A stretch of DNA of 64,000 bases from an uncultured bacterium. GTDB taxonomy: Bacteria; Bacteroidota; Bacteroidia; Bacteroidales; Bacteroidaceae. This document shows, in pieces, positions 25,348-35,105 of the stretch; position 1 is the stretch's first letter; each line of letters opens with the position of its first letter. The notes below the pieces were generated by a model. The model was not told the DNA's origin, did not search any database, and saw nothing but the letters and a program-made list of their open reading frames with translations. The stretch is from positions 1 through 64,000 of the forward strand of contig CAJMQU010000013.1 in NCBI GenBank assembly GCA_905215555.1, written 5' to 3'. The position numbers and the translations under genes are program-made.

Positions 25348-27009
25348 TTACATCATTGTCAGCAATATCATCTGCCCCGCCAGAATACGCAGGAACATCG
25401 TCAACGGATAAACCGTGGAATAACCTACTGCCGGGGCATCGTTACCAGATGCCTGATTGGCATAAGCCAGTGCAGGTGGATCCGTATTACTACCAGCAAT
25501 CAATCCCATCAGCGTGAAATAATTCACTTTGCAATAGAAGCGTGCAATCATGCCGATAATCAGCAACGGGATGACCGTAATAAGGAAGCCGTAGCCCACA
25601 TATGACAATCCTGAACCTTCTACTACCGTCTGCACAAAATGCTCACCGGCCTCAATACCTACGCTGGCAAGGAAAAGCACGATACCGATTTCACGCAACA
25701 TCAGGTTGGCACTCATAGTGGTATAAGTCACCAGTTTCAGCTTGTGTCCGAAACGTCCGATGAGGATGGCAACCACCAGCGGACCACCTGCCAGACCAAG
25801 TTTTACCGGAGTAGGTATGCCCGGGAAAGCGATAGGAAGACTACCTAGCAAGATACCCAGGAAGATACCCACGAAGATAGTCACGATATTCGGCGTGTCC
25901 AAACGTTTCAATTGGTTTCCAAGTACACCTGCAACGCGCTCTACGGCATCTTGCTGGCCAACTACCATCACACGGTCGCCTACCTGCAACACCAGGTTCG
26001 GATCGGCAAACAAGTCCATACCCGAACGGTTGATGCGGGTTACATTCACCCCGTACATGCTACGGAAATGAAGACTACCCAGTTTCTTGCCGTTCATTTC
26101 AGATTTAGTCACCAATATGCGGCGTGAAACCATCGGCATATCTTGTTTCTCCCAGTCCACTTGAATTTCTTTACCGATGAAAGCGGTTACCGCTTCGGCA
26201 TCTTCTTCAGAACATACGATGAAAATCTGGTCACCGATATGGAATTCGGTGTCTTGATTGGGGATGCTGACATGACCATTGTGGCGGATGCGTGAGCAAA
26301 CGAAAGGACGTCCCATAAATTCTTTAATCTGAAGCAGTTTCTTTCCGTCGATAGATTCGTTGCGGACTTCCAGATGCAGCATGTGCGGCATATGTTTCAT
26401 GTCCGCAGTCTGTGTGGAAAGCTCATCCTCTTCTTTTTTCAGATTTACCCGGCAAATGTAGCGGATGGCAATGATAGAACCGATGATACCGACCACACCG
26501 AGCGGATAAGCGCAGGCATACCCCAGTGCAATAGGATCACCCGTGTAGCTCAACTGGTTCAGCGCTTCCTGTGCGGCACCCAAACCCGGAGTATTGGTGA
26601 CGGCACCGTAGAGGATACCTACCATCATGGGAAGGTCGATTCCCCCGTCAATGAAATAAATGGCCAGAGCTACTGTGATGTTCAATGCCACAATACCTAC
26701 AGCAAGCATATTCAGCGTCATTCCACCTTTCTTGAAAGAAGAGAAAAACGACGGCCCTACTTGCAGACCAATACAGAATACGAATAAAATTAACCCGAAT
26801 TCGCGGATGAAGTGCAAAATGTGTGTCTCACCCGTAAAACCGAAATGTCCCATCAGGATACCGGTGAAAAGCACGAACGTCACACCCAGTGATATCCCGA
26901 AAATCTTAATCTTGCCCAAAAGTACGCCGACAGATATTACGAATGCGTATAAGCATACGATATGGGCGACGGAGGCAGGGTCCCATAACAAACTCTCTAA
27001 CCAATCCAT
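25348..27009 (-). CDS. YidE/AspT-type putative transporter with two TrkA-C domains
   Basis: 553-residue inner-membrane protein of the aspartate:alanine exchanger family. Two blocks of about five to six helices carry the AspT/YidE duplication (FIREFGLILFVFCIGLQVGPSF in the first, LREIGIVLFLASVGIEAG in the second). Between them, residues about 205-375, are two RCK_C/TrkA-C domains (GKKLLQIKEFMGRPF; ILVTKSEMNGKKLGSL) that usually bind a regulatory ligand. Substrate unknown; family members exchange amino or carboxylic acids. Monocistronic, with its own -7 box at 27054-27062 and a terminator after the stop. Confidence 0.9.
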   Translation of the reverse strand: MDWLESLLWDPASVAHIVCLYAFVISVGVLLGKIKIFGISLGVTFVLFTGILMGHFGFTGETHILHFIREFGLILFVFCIGLQVGPSFFSSFKKGGMTLNMLAVGIVALNITVALAIYFIDGGIDLPMMVGILYGAVTNTPGLGAAQEALNQLSYTGDPIALGYACAYPLGVVGIIGSIIAIRYICRVNLKKEEDELSTQTADMKHMPHMLHLEVRNESIDGKKLLQIKEFMGRPFVCSRIRHNGHVSIPNQDTEFHIGDQIFIVCSEEDAEAVTAFIGKEIQVDWEKQDMPMVSRRILVTKSEMNGKKLGSLHFRSMYGVNVTRINRSGMDLFADPNLVLQVGDRVMVVGQQDAVERVAGVLGNQLKRLDTPNIVTIFVGIFLGILLGSLPIAFPGIPTPVKLGLAGGPLVVAILIGRFGHKLKLVTYTTMSANLMLREIGIVLFLASVGIEAGEHFVQTVVEGSGLSYVGYGFLITVIPLLIIGMIARFYCKVNYFTLMGLIAGSNTDPPALAYANQASGNDAPAVGYSTVYPLTMFLRILAGQMILLTMM

Positions 27010-27324
27010 AGTTACCTTTGTTTATCTTTTTTATTTGCTTATTGAAATTTCGCGCAAAGGTAGGTATTAAAAGGGAGGTGGCAAAGGGTTTGCGGGAGTT
27101 TTTCTAACCGAAGAAGTTACCGGGTAAGTACGGTTCGGATAAAGTTCGGGTATAGTCCGGTTTCGGAGGAATTAAATGCTATCCTTTCAGAATGTCAATC
27201 TCCGTGCGAATTTTACTTAAAAAGCCTTGTTATTATAACTTATTGAGTATATTTGCATGTCCTATTTTCGACAAATAGGTAAGTGAAGAGATTACTAATT
27301 ATCTTTTTAATTATTAAATAAACT
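27010..27324. promoter_or_regulatory. Divergent promoter region, transporter and mutAB
   Basis: Minus-strand TACCTTTGC (27054-27062) serves the transporter. Plus-strand TATATTTGC (27248-27256), with a TTG about 20 bases upstream, serves mutA and leaves a leader of about 65 bases. Nothing else is clear in the stretch; a possible repeat CGGGTAAGTACGGTTCGGATAAAGTTCGGG-like run of GGTT/TTCGG words lies at 27120-27165. Confidence 0.6.
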
Positions 27325-29184
27325 ATGGCAGACAGTAAAGAAAAACTCTTCTCTGACTTTGCTCCCACCTCTACCGAACAGTGGATGGAGAAAGTAACAG
27401 CTGACCTCAAAGGCGCTGATTTTGAGAAGAAACTCGTTTGGAAGACAAACGAAGGATTCAAGGTAAAACCTTTCTACCGCATGGAGGACCTCGAAGGACT
27501 GAAGACTACGGATGCACTTCCTGGTGAATTTCCTTACCTCAGAGGTACCAAGAAAGACAACAACGAATGGCTGGTTCGCCAGGAAATCAAGGTAGAATGC
27601 CCTAAGGAGGCTAACGCGAAAGCGCTGGATATCCTTAATAAAGGTATCGACTCGCTGGCTTTCCGTGTAAAGGCGAAAGAACTCAATGCCGAATACATCG
27701 AGACATTGCTCGAAGGCATCTGTGCTGAGTGTGTGGAGTTGAACTTCTACACTTGTCAGGGACACGTAGTGGAACTTGCAGAAATCCTGGTAGCTTACTT
27801 CCAGAAGAAAGGTTATGATCTGACAAAGCTGCAAGGTTCTATCGGCTATGATTTCTTCGATAAGATGCTGGCTAAAGGCAAAGAAAAAGGAGACATGTCG
27901 GCAACTGCCAAAGCTCTGATTGAAGCAACCGCTGCTCTGCCTAAATATCGTGTACTGAATGTGACTGCCCTAACGCTGAACAACGCCGGTGCATACATCT
28001 ATCAGGAACTGGGTTATGCTTTGGCATGGGGTAATGAATACATGAACCAACTGACTGCTGCCGGACTTCCCGCAGCTCTCGTTGCCAAGAAGATCAAATT
28101 CAACTTCGGTATCAGTTCGAACTACTTCCTCGAAATAGCCAAGTTCCGTGCTGCCCGTATGTTGTGGGCAAACATCGTTGCTTCTTACGATGCGGAAGAC
28201 CGTTGTGCTGCCAAGATGCACGTACATGCAGAGACTTCCACATTCAACCTCACTTTGTTCGACGCTCATGTAAACTTGCTGCGTACACAGACTGAGGCTA
28301 TGAGTGCTGCTCTGGGTGGTGTGGATTCAATGACGGTTACTCCGTTTGATAAGACTTACGATGCTCCTAATGAATTCTCAGAGCGTATGGCACGCAATCA
28401 GCAATTGTTGCTGAAAGAAGAGTCTCACTTCGATAAGGTGATTGACCCTGCTGCCGGTTCTTATTATATTGAAAACCTGACTGTATCTATAGCTAAGCAG
28501 GCTTGGGAACTTTTCCTTGCCGTTGAAGAAGCCGGTGGTTTCTATGCTGCAGTGAAAGCCGGCACAGTACAGGCTGCTGTGAACGAAAGCAATAAAACTC
28601 GTCATAAAGCTGTTGCTCAGCGTCGTGAAGTGTTGCTGGGGACCAACCAGTTCCCGAACTTTAATGAAAAAGCAGGTGACAAGAAACCGCTTGAAGCTAC
28701 TTGCTGCTGTGGTGGACATGATACTTGCGAAAAAGATGTGCCGGCATTGAATTTCGACCGTGCTGCCAGCGAATTTGAAGCATTGCGCCTCGAAACGGAA
28801 GCTTCCGGCAAACGTCCGAAAGCATTTATGCTGACTATCGGCAACCTGGCTATGCGTCAGGCACGTGCCCAGTTCTCTTGCAACTTCCTGGCTTGCGCCG
28901 GATATGAGGTGATTGACAATCTCGGTTTCCCCACAGTGGAAGCCGGTGTAGAGGCTGCCATGGCTGCCAAAGCCGATATCGTGGTTTTGTGTTCCAGCGA
29001 TGATGAATATGCGGAATACGCAGTTCCTGCCTTCAAGGCTCTGGACGGCCGTGCCATGTTTATCGTAGCCGGTGCTCCTGCCAATATGGAAGAGCTGAAA
29101 GCTGCCGGTATCGAGAACTTCATCCATGTTCGTGTCAACGTGCTGGAAACATTAAAGGAATACAACGCTAAACTTTTGAAGTAA
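27325..29184 (+). CDS. mutA: Methylmalonyl-CoA mutase, small subunit
   Basis: 619-residue beta subunit of the B12-dependent mutase that links succinyl-CoA and methylmalonyl-CoA in the propionate-forming pathway of Bacteroides. The TIM-barrel part (about 40-440) has FNFGISSNYFLEIAKFRAARMLW and the ALGGVDSMTVTPFD segment. The C-terminal flavodoxin-like domain lacks the B12-ligand motif DxHxxG (it reads TIGNLAMRQARA), as expected for the non-catalytic subunit. Odd point: the linker at residues 460-468 reads CCCGGHDTC, four Cys and one His. mutB starts two bases after the stop. Confidence 0.96.
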   Translation: MADSKEKLFSDFAPTSTEQWMEKVTADLKGADFEKKLVWKTNEGFKVKPFYRMEDLEGLKTTDALPGEFPYLRGTKKDNNEWLVRQEIKVECPKEANAKALDILNKGIDSLAFRVKAKELNAEYIETLLEGICAECVELNFYTCQGHVVELAEILVAYFQKKGYDLTKLQGSIGYDFFDKMLAKGKEKGDMSATAKALIEATAALPKYRVLNVTALTLNNAGAYIYQELGYALAWGNEYMNQLTAAGLPAALVAKKIKFNFGISSNYFLEIAKFRAARMLWANIVASYDAEDRCAAKMHVHAETSTFNLTLFDAHVNLLRTQTEAMSAALGGVDSMTVTPFDKTYDAPNEFSERMARNQQLLLKEESHFDKVIDPAAGSYYIENLTVSIAKQAWELFLAVEEAGGFYAAVKAGTVQAAVNESNKTRHKAVAQRREVLLGTNQFPNFNEKAGDKKPLEATCCCGGHDTCEKDVPALNFDRAASEFEALRLETEASGKRPKAFMLTIGNLAMRQARAQFSCNFLACAGYEVIDNLGFPTVEAGVEAAMAAKADIVVLCSSDDEYAEYAVPAFKALDGRAMFIVAGAPANMEELKAAGIENFIHVRVNVLETLKEYNAKLLK

Positions 29185-29185
29185 G

Positions 29186-31333
29186 ATGAGAAAAGATTTT
29201 AAGAACTTAGATATATATGCTGCATTCCAGCCCGTGAACGGTGCTGAGTGGCAGAAGGCTAACGGCATCCATGCTGACTGGAAAACACCAGAACACATTG
29301 AAGTGAAGCCTGTTTATACGAAAGAAGACCTCGAAGGCATGGAACACTTGGGCTATGCTGCCGGTCTGCCTCCTTATCTGCGCGGTCCGTACTCAGTGAT
29401 GTACACGCTGCGTCCCTGGACTATCCGCCAGTATGCCGGATTCTCCACAGCCGAAGAGTCCAATGCATTCTACCGCCGTAATCTGGCTTCCGGACAGAAA
29501 GGTTTGTCCGTTGCTTTTGACTTGGCTACACACCGTGGTTACGACCCCGATCACGAACGCGTGGTAGGCGATGTGGGTAAAGCAGGTGTATCTATCTGTT
29601 CACTGGAGAACATGAAGGTTCTCTTCGACGGTATTCCTTTGAACAAGATGTCCGTGTCAATGACAATGAACGGTGCCGTGCTTCCGATTCTTGCTTTCTA
29701 CATCAATGCAGGTCTGGAACAAGGCGCTAAGTTGGAAGAAATGGCAGGTACGATCCAGAATGATATCCTGAAAGAATTCATGGTGCGTAACACTTATATT
29801 TACCCGCCTGCATTCTCTATGAAGATTATTTCTGATATCTTTGAATATACTTCACAGAAGATGCCGAAGTTCAACTCTATCTCTATTTCCGGTTATCACA
29901 TGCAAGAAGCAGGTGCTACGGCTGATATCGAGTTGGCTTACACACTGGCCGACGGCCTCGAATACCTCCGTGCCGGTGTTGCTGCAGGTATCGACATCGA
30001 CGCTTTTGCTCCGCGTCTGTCTTTCTTCTGGGCTATCGGAACCAATCATTTCATGGAAATTGCCAAGATGCGTGCCGCACGTATGCTGTGGGCTAAGATT
30101 GTGAAACAATTCAATCCGAAGAACCCGAAATCTCTGGCACTCCGTACTCACTCCCAGACGTCAGGTTGGTCACTGACCGAACAAGATCCCTTCAACAACG
30201 TAGGCCGTACTTGTATCGAAGCTATGGCTGCCGCATTGGGACACACTCAATCATTGCACACCAATGCACTGGATGAGGCCATCGCATTGCCGACGGACTT
30301 CTCTGCACGTATCGCACGTAACACTCAGATTTATATCCAGGAAGAAACTTACATCTGCAAGAATGTTGACCCGTGGGGTGGTTCTTACTATGTAGAGTCT
30401 CTGACCAACGAATTGGCTCACAAAGCTTGGGAATTGATTCAGGAAGTTGAAAAACTGGGCGGTATGGCAAAAGCCATTGAAACCGGTATTCCCAAGATGC
30501 GCATCGAAGAAGCTGCCGCACGTACGCAGGCCCGCATCGACTCCGGTTCTCAGACTATTGTCGGCGTGAACAAGTATCGTTTGGAGAAAGAAGCTCCGAT
30601 TGATATTCTTGAAATCGACAATACTGCTGTTCGCCAGGAACAGATTGCCAACTTGAAGACTTTGAAAGAAGGACGCGATGAGGCAGCTGTGCAGAAAGCA
30701 TTGGATGCTATCACCAAATGTGTGGAAACCAAGGAGGGCAACTTGCTTGAGCTGGCAGTTGAAGCTGCCCGTGTTCGCGCTACATTGGGTGAAATCTCGT
30801 ATGCTTGCGAAAAGATTGTAGGACGTTATAAAGCAGTAATCAGAACTATATCAGGCGTGTATTCATCAGAAAGTAAGAATGACGGCGACTTCAAGCGTGC
30901 TTGTGAACTGGCTGAGAAGTTTGCGAAGAAAGAGGGACGTCAACCTCGTATCATGATAGCCAAAATGGGGCAGGACGGTCACGACCGTGGTGCCAAAGTA
31001 GTAGCAACCGGTTATGCCGACTGTGGTTTCGACGTGGATATGGGACCTTTGTTCCAGACACCTGCCGAAGCTGCCCGCGAAGCTGTTGAAAATGACGTTC
31101 ATGTAGTGGGTGTTTCTTCACTGGCTGCCGGACACAAGACTCTGATTCCGCAGATTATTGAAGAACTGAAGAAGTTGGGCCGTGAAGATATCATCGTGAT
31201 TGCCGGTGGTGTAATTCCTGCACAGGATTATGACTTCTTGTACAAGGCCGGTGTAGCTGCCATTTTCGGTCCGGGTTCTCCGGTAGCCAAGGCTGCTTGC
31301 CAGATTTTGGAAATCCTGATGGATGAAGAATAA
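29186..31333 (+). CDS. mutB: Methylmalonyl-CoA mutase, large (catalytic) subunit
   Basis: 715-residue catalytic subunit. Residues 60-430 form the substrate TIM barrel (RPWTIRQYAGFSTAEESNAFYR holds the CoA-binding and active-site Tyr region; SLHTNALDEAIALPTDFSARIARNTQ is conserved). The C-terminal cobalamin domain has KMGQDGHDRGAKVVA, with the axial-ligand His at residue 599. The length matches the usual 710-730. It forms an operon with mutA and ends at a terminator (31375-31418). Together they allow succinate conversion towards propionate; the epimerase and decarboxylase genes are not in the window. Confidence 0.98.
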   Translation: MRKDFKNLDIYAAFQPVNGAEWQKANGIHADWKTPEHIEVKPVYTKEDLEGMEHLGYAAGLPPYLRGPYSVMYTLRPWTIRQYAGFSTAEESNAFYRRNLASGQKGLSVAFDLATHRGYDPDHERVVGDVGKAGVSICSLENMKVLFDGIPLNKMSVSMTMNGAVLPILAFYINAGLEQGAKLEEMAGTIQNDILKEFMVRNTYIYPPAFSMKIISDIFEYTSQKMPKFNSISISGYHMQEAGATADIELAYTLADGLEYLRAGVAAGIDIDAFAPRLSFFWAIGTNHFMEIAKMRAARMLWAKIVKQFNPKNPKSLALRTHSQTSGWSLTEQDPFNNVGRTCIEAMAAALGHTQSLHTNALDEAIALPTDFSARIARNTQIYIQEETYICKNVDPWGGSYYVESLTNELAHKAWELIQEVEKLGGMAKAIETGIPKMRIEEAAARTQARIDSGSQTIVGVNKYRLEKEAPIDILEIDNTAVRQEQIANLKTLKEGRDEAAVQKALDAITKCVETKEGNLLELAVEAARVRATLGEISYACEKIVGRYKAVIRTISGVYSSESKNDGDFKRACELAEKFAKKEGRQPRIMIAKMGQDGHDRGAKVVATGYADCGFDVDMGPLFQTPAEAAREAVENDVHVVGVSSLAAGHKTLIPQIIEELKKLGREDIIVIAGGVIPAQDYDFLYKAGVAAIFGPGSPVAKAACQILEILMDEE

Positions 31334-31374
31334 ATTTAAGAAGTGATAAGGCGCTGAGGCGCTAATACTGATAA

Positions 31375-31418
31375 GCGGACTGCGGGTGTTTTTGCCTGTG
31401 GTCCGTTTTTTTTTGTTT
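31375..31418 (+). terminator. Terminator of mutAB
   Basis: Imperfect hairpin from CGGACTGCGGG to CCTGTGGTCCG (31376-31405) followed by nine T. Confidence 0.85.
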
Positions 31419-31557
31419 TTATACTTGATTTTAAGTGCAGGTACTGAAATTAGGTTGTTTTTAATGACTTATTAATTCTTCCGTTAACCCTCCCGTTCCA
31501 TATTTGCAGCATTATTCTTTTCATAGGGAGAGTCTGTAATCTGATAATTGAATTCGC

Positions 31558-34500
31558 ATGAAAAAATTACTACTTCTTTTTGTTTCAACTTTATTAGCTG
31601 TAAGTGTGCAGGCGCAATCGGGTGATAAGCCTGGTAACTGGAAATTAATTGTGTCGGATGATTATCCGGCGGATGATGTGGGAGTGGCTACGTATACCGT
31701 GACTACTGATTTTAGTGCCGATCCTACCGGGGAGATAGACTCGCAGGAGGCTTTTCAGACGGCATTGAATAAACTGGGTGAGAACCGTCGGGGTGGTACG
31801 CTCTTCGTTCCGGCAGGACGTTACCGTATTTCCGGGAAGTTAGTCATTCCTACCGGTGTGACCATGCGTGGTGAGTGGAAACGTCCGGTGAAAGGAAAGC
31901 CGGTTGAAGGAACTATACTGATGGTGGATATGAAAGGAGGTTCTGAGGCTGAATCGAATGCATTTATTACGATGGAACCTTCCACTGCCTTGACTCATCT
32001 GAGTATTTGGTATCCGCATCAGGATCCTGATGAGATCACGCCTTATCCGCCTACGGTGCTGTATGGGCGTGACGGTGTGTGGGGAAATGATTATTGCAAT
32101 GTACGTCATGTCACGCTGGTGAATTCTTATAGCGGCATTGTTCTGTCGAGAAAGAATGGCGGTGGTTGTCCCAATATCTATGATGTGTATGGTACCCCGT
32201 TATCCCGTGGTATCGAGATTGACAACATAGCTGACGTCGGTCGTTTCGAGTGGATACACTTCTCACCTGACTATTGGGCTGATTCCGGTCTGGAAGGGGC
32301 ACCGGGAGCGGGAGGTGCTTATGCTGACTGGATATACCGGAACGGGACGGGCATTGTGATGCGCCGTAATGACTGGTCGTATACCTGCTATGTGGATATC
32401 GAGGGGTATAACAAAGGCTTCCGTACCGGAGTTTCCCTGGCGGGAGACGGTGCACCGAACGGACATAATTACGGATTCACTTTGCGGAACTGCAAGACGG
32501 GTATTTATGTGGATGGTACTTCGTCGGCAGGTATCATGTTCACCCGCGCGCATATTGAAGATTGCGGGAAAGGAGTGGTGGTCACGTCCTCCAGCACCGG
32601 ACCTGTGCAACTTTACGGATGTGAGATCTCGGCCTCCGATGAAGCTGTATCGATGGAAAAAGGAGTTTCTGCCAAACTGATGATGCAGCAGTGTAAGGTA
32701 AACAAAGGTGCAGTGAATAGTTTGGGTGGTGATTTGATGGCTTCTGATACCGATTTTAATAACGATGCTCCGCAGATTTATATCGGTTCCGATGCTCGCA
32801 CGATACTGACGGGAAACCGTTTTGCAAAGACGGCAGACGTGAAGAACCAGTCTCTATTTGAATGTCGCATCGACCATACGCCTGTTGAGACAAAACCTCT
32901 GCCGGATTTTCCTGAAATGAAAGTGTCGGAAACCAAACCGGCTCGTCTGGCTTTATATAATGTACTTGACTTTGGCGCCGAGCCGTTTGTCGTCACGTTT
33001 AATGCCAATTCGAGCAGCACGTGGCTTCAGATAGATATCCGTTTGGGACTGGAAGAGAGCAAGGATAATACGGAAGCCATCCAGAAAGCAATGGACAAGG
33101 CTGCCAGCGAAGGGGGAGGCATTGTCTACCTGCCGGGCGGACGCTATAAGGTGCTGGGCAATCTGACGGTTCCCGCAGGTGTCGAATTGCGGGGAGCCTC
33201 TGATCTTGCTACTGTTCCGAAGGGGCAGGGTAGTATTCTTGAAGTCTATGCAGGACGCGGGCAAGAGCAGGGACAGCCTTTCCTGAAACTTTCGGCAGGC
33301 AGTGGCTTGCGTGGTTTGACGTTCGACTATCCGGAGCAGGTGACTTCCGGCTTGCCCGCAGTGGCCGAATATCCTTATTGCATTCAAGCGACAGGGAAAG
33401 ATGTATACATCGTGAATGTAGGGCTGAGAGCCGCATATAACGGTGTGGACCTGTTTACTTATAAATGTGACAATCACTATGTGGATTACCTTGCCGGACA
33501 CGTTTTCATGAATGCTATCCGCATTGGCGGCGGTTCGGAAGACGGTCGGGTTTGTAATATGCAGTTCAATTCCATTGTATATGCTTGTGGTTCGGAAACG
33601 AAGTTCGGTGCATGGCCCAATAGTATTGCTGCGGATCAAGATAAGGCTTATTGGCAGAACCAGACAGAATTGCGTTTTATCACCGTAGGGGATTGCCGTA
33701 ACCAGATTCTGTACAATGACTTCCATTATGGAGGTTTCGAAGGTATTGTCTTCCGGGCTGACGGGGGGAAAGCTGCATCCGGCCGTTCTTTGGGACTGGG
33801 TATCGACGGCTCTTGGAATTCAGTTGTCTACGAAGCTTTGGATCCGGCAGGTTTCGATATGATAAACTCCCAGATAGTGGCCCTTGAAGGAAAGAACTCT
33901 GTCTATTCGGAGACCCGTTTCCTGGCTACCAAGTCAGATTTCTCTGGTGAAGTAACTCTGTTCGGTGCTGACTTTTGGGGGAGTGCTAAACATGGTATAG
34001 TGGTTGAAAACGGAAAACTCAATCTGAACCTGGCTAACTTCAGCACATCCGGACAGACGTCTTTCATGAATTTGCCGAAGCCGACCGGTTCTGTTGTGTT
34101 GCATAATGCAGTGGTCAGTACGAGGGATGATCTTATTTTTGTCAGTAGCGGACACGAGAAGCAGGCGGCTGTGACATCCACCGTAACTGATGTGGCTGCT
34201 GCAGTAGCTGATAAGTTGGACGTATGGAAGAATAATCTGTCAATGGCTCCCGTTTTCACGGCAACGGATGCATTGCTTTCCCGCACGAAGTGGATTATCA
34301 CTGCCAGTACGAATAATTCCAATGCTTCTAGAGCCATCGATGACGATGCGGCTACGCGTTGGGATACGAGTGGTCCGCAGCAGTCCGGACAATGGGTGAT
34401 GGTGGATATGCAGTCGGTACATAAGTTGAATCGTATTATTCTGGATACATCAAAGAGCCCGAACGATGGTCCTGCAGGTTATGAAGTGTATCTGAATACC

Positions 34501-34923
34501 GGTGAAGATGGTGCCTGGAAACTTGTTGCCTCGGGAAAGAATGCAGGAGCTGTGCAGATTGTTTCTTTTCCGGCAGAAGAAACCTCAAAATTCCGGATAG
34601 TGCAGACGGGAAGCAAGGGCAATTACTGGTCGATCCACGAACTTTATGCAGCTTGCGTGGATGAAATAGGGACGGGAATCTCACCGGGAGTTACTTCATC
34701 CGCCGGAGAATTGTATTACTACAATGGGCAGTTATCATGGAGTGGTCTGGGCAGCAATGGGAATACGAAGGTTGAAATCGTTGATTTGTCTGGACGGCAG
34801 GTACTGTCACAGCAAACTGATGACAATTTTCTGAGATTACCCCGCATGCAGAATGGCTTTTATATTGTCGTGGCTACCAATGGTGCAGATGTGCTGAGAA
34901 AGAAAATGTTCTTCAAGAATTAG
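31558..34923 (+). CDS. Secreted double beta-helix (pectate-lyase-3 type) protein with F5/8-C domain and sorting-tail-like C terminus
   Basis: 1121 residues. Signal peptide 1-20 (AVSVQAQ). Two copies of the pectate-lyase-3/GH28-type helix start follow: DSQEAFQTALNKL with GGTLFVPAGRYRISGKL near 60-100, and DNTEAIQKAMDKA with GGIVYLPGGRYKVLGNL near 500-540; each leads into a long right-handed beta-helix. A discoidin-like (F5/8 type C, CBM32-like) domain spans about 904-1030 (SRAIDDDAATRWDT, GQWVMVDMQ). Residues 1050-1121 resemble a type IX secretion-type tail (VEIVDLSGRQVLSQ, GFYIVVATNG, KKMFFK). It may act on or bind a plant or host polysaccharide outside the cell; no catalytic residues can be assigned. 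It stands alone, not beside SusC/D genes. Confidence 0.82.
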   Translation: MKKLLLLFVSTLLAVSVQAQSGDKPGNWKLIVSDDYPADDVGVATYTVTTDFSADPTGEIDSQEAFQTALNKLGENRRGGTLFVPAGRYRISGKLVIPTGVTMRGEWKRPVKGKPVEGTILMVDMKGGSEAESNAFITMEPSTALTHLSIWYPHQDPDEITPYPPTVLYGRDGVWGNDYCNVRHVTLVNSYSGIVLSRKNGGGCPNIYDVYGTPLSRGIEIDNIADVGRFEWIHFSPDYWADSGLEGAPGAGGAYADWIYRNGTGIVMRRNDWSYTCYVDIEGYNKGFRTGVSLAGDGAPNGHNYGFTLRNCKTGIYVDGTSSAGIMFTRAHIEDCGKGVVVTSSSTGPVQLYGCEISASDEAVSMEKGVSAKLMMQQCKVNKGAVNSLGGDLMASDTDFNNDAPQIYIGSDARTILTGNRFAKTADVKNQSLFECRIDHTPVETKPLPDFPEMKVSETKPARLALYNVLDFGAEPFVVTFNANSSSTWLQIDIRLGLEESKDNTEAIQKAMDKAASEGGGIVYLPGGRYKVLGNLTVPAGVELRGASDLATVPKGQGSILEVYAGRGQEQGQPFLKLSAGSGLRGLTFDYPEQVTSGLPAVAEYPYCIQATGKDVYIVNVGLRAAYNGVDLFTYKCDNHYVDYLAGHVFMNAIRIGGGSEDGRVCNMQFNSIVYACGSETKFGAWPNSIAADQDKAYWQNQTELRFITVGDCRNQILYNDFHYGGFEGIVFRADGGKAASGRSLGLGIDGSWNSVVYEALDPAGFDMINSQIVALEGKNSVYSETRFLATKSDFSGEVTLFGADFWGSAKHGIVVENGKLNLNLANFSTSGQTSFMNLPKPTGSVVLHNAVVSTRDDLIFVSSGHEKQAAVTSTVTDVAAAVADKLDVWKNNLSMAPVFTATDALLSRTKWIITASTNNSNASRAIDDDAATRWDTSGPQQSGQWVMVDMQSVHKLNRIILDTSKSPNDGPAGYEVYLNTGEDGAWKLVASGKNAGAVQIVSFPAEETSKFRIVQTGSKGNYWSIHELYAACVDEIGTGISPGVTSSAGELYYYNGQLSWSGLGSNGNTKVEIVDLSGRQVLSQQTDDNFLRLPRMQNGFYIVVATNGADVLRKKMFFKN

Positions 34924-34951
34924 GCTCTCAGAACACAGACAAAGTACCCCA

Positions 34952-35024
34952 TCCTACTCTATCAGTAGGACTTCGGAAGAAGTGACTACTAGTTCAGGAC
35001 ACGATGCCGAAGAAGTGTCTACTA
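34952..35024. other. Hairpin and 33-bp-spaced direct repeat after the beta-helix gene
   Basis: Perfect hairpin TCCTACT-CTATC-AGTAGGA (34952-34970), 28 bases after the stop, without a T run. Then CGGAAGAAGTGACTACTA (34974-34991) recurs as CCGAAGAAGTGTCTACTA (35007-35024), 16 of 18 identical and spaced 33 bases. Confidence 0.6.
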
Positions 35025-35105
35025 AGATAGTTTATTAACAGAAAAAGCGTCTGGCTAAATCAGTAAAAGACAGTTTGTTGTGTTTACATTCTGTTTACGC
35101 TCTGA

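Noticed and set aside
28378..29127. Minus-strand 249-codon frame opposite mutA
   Set aside because: Shadow frame caused by codon bias of mutA.
32953..33726. Minus-strand 257-codon frame opposite the beta-helix gene
   Set aside because: Shadow frame; the plus strand has a continuous signal-peptide-to-tail protein.
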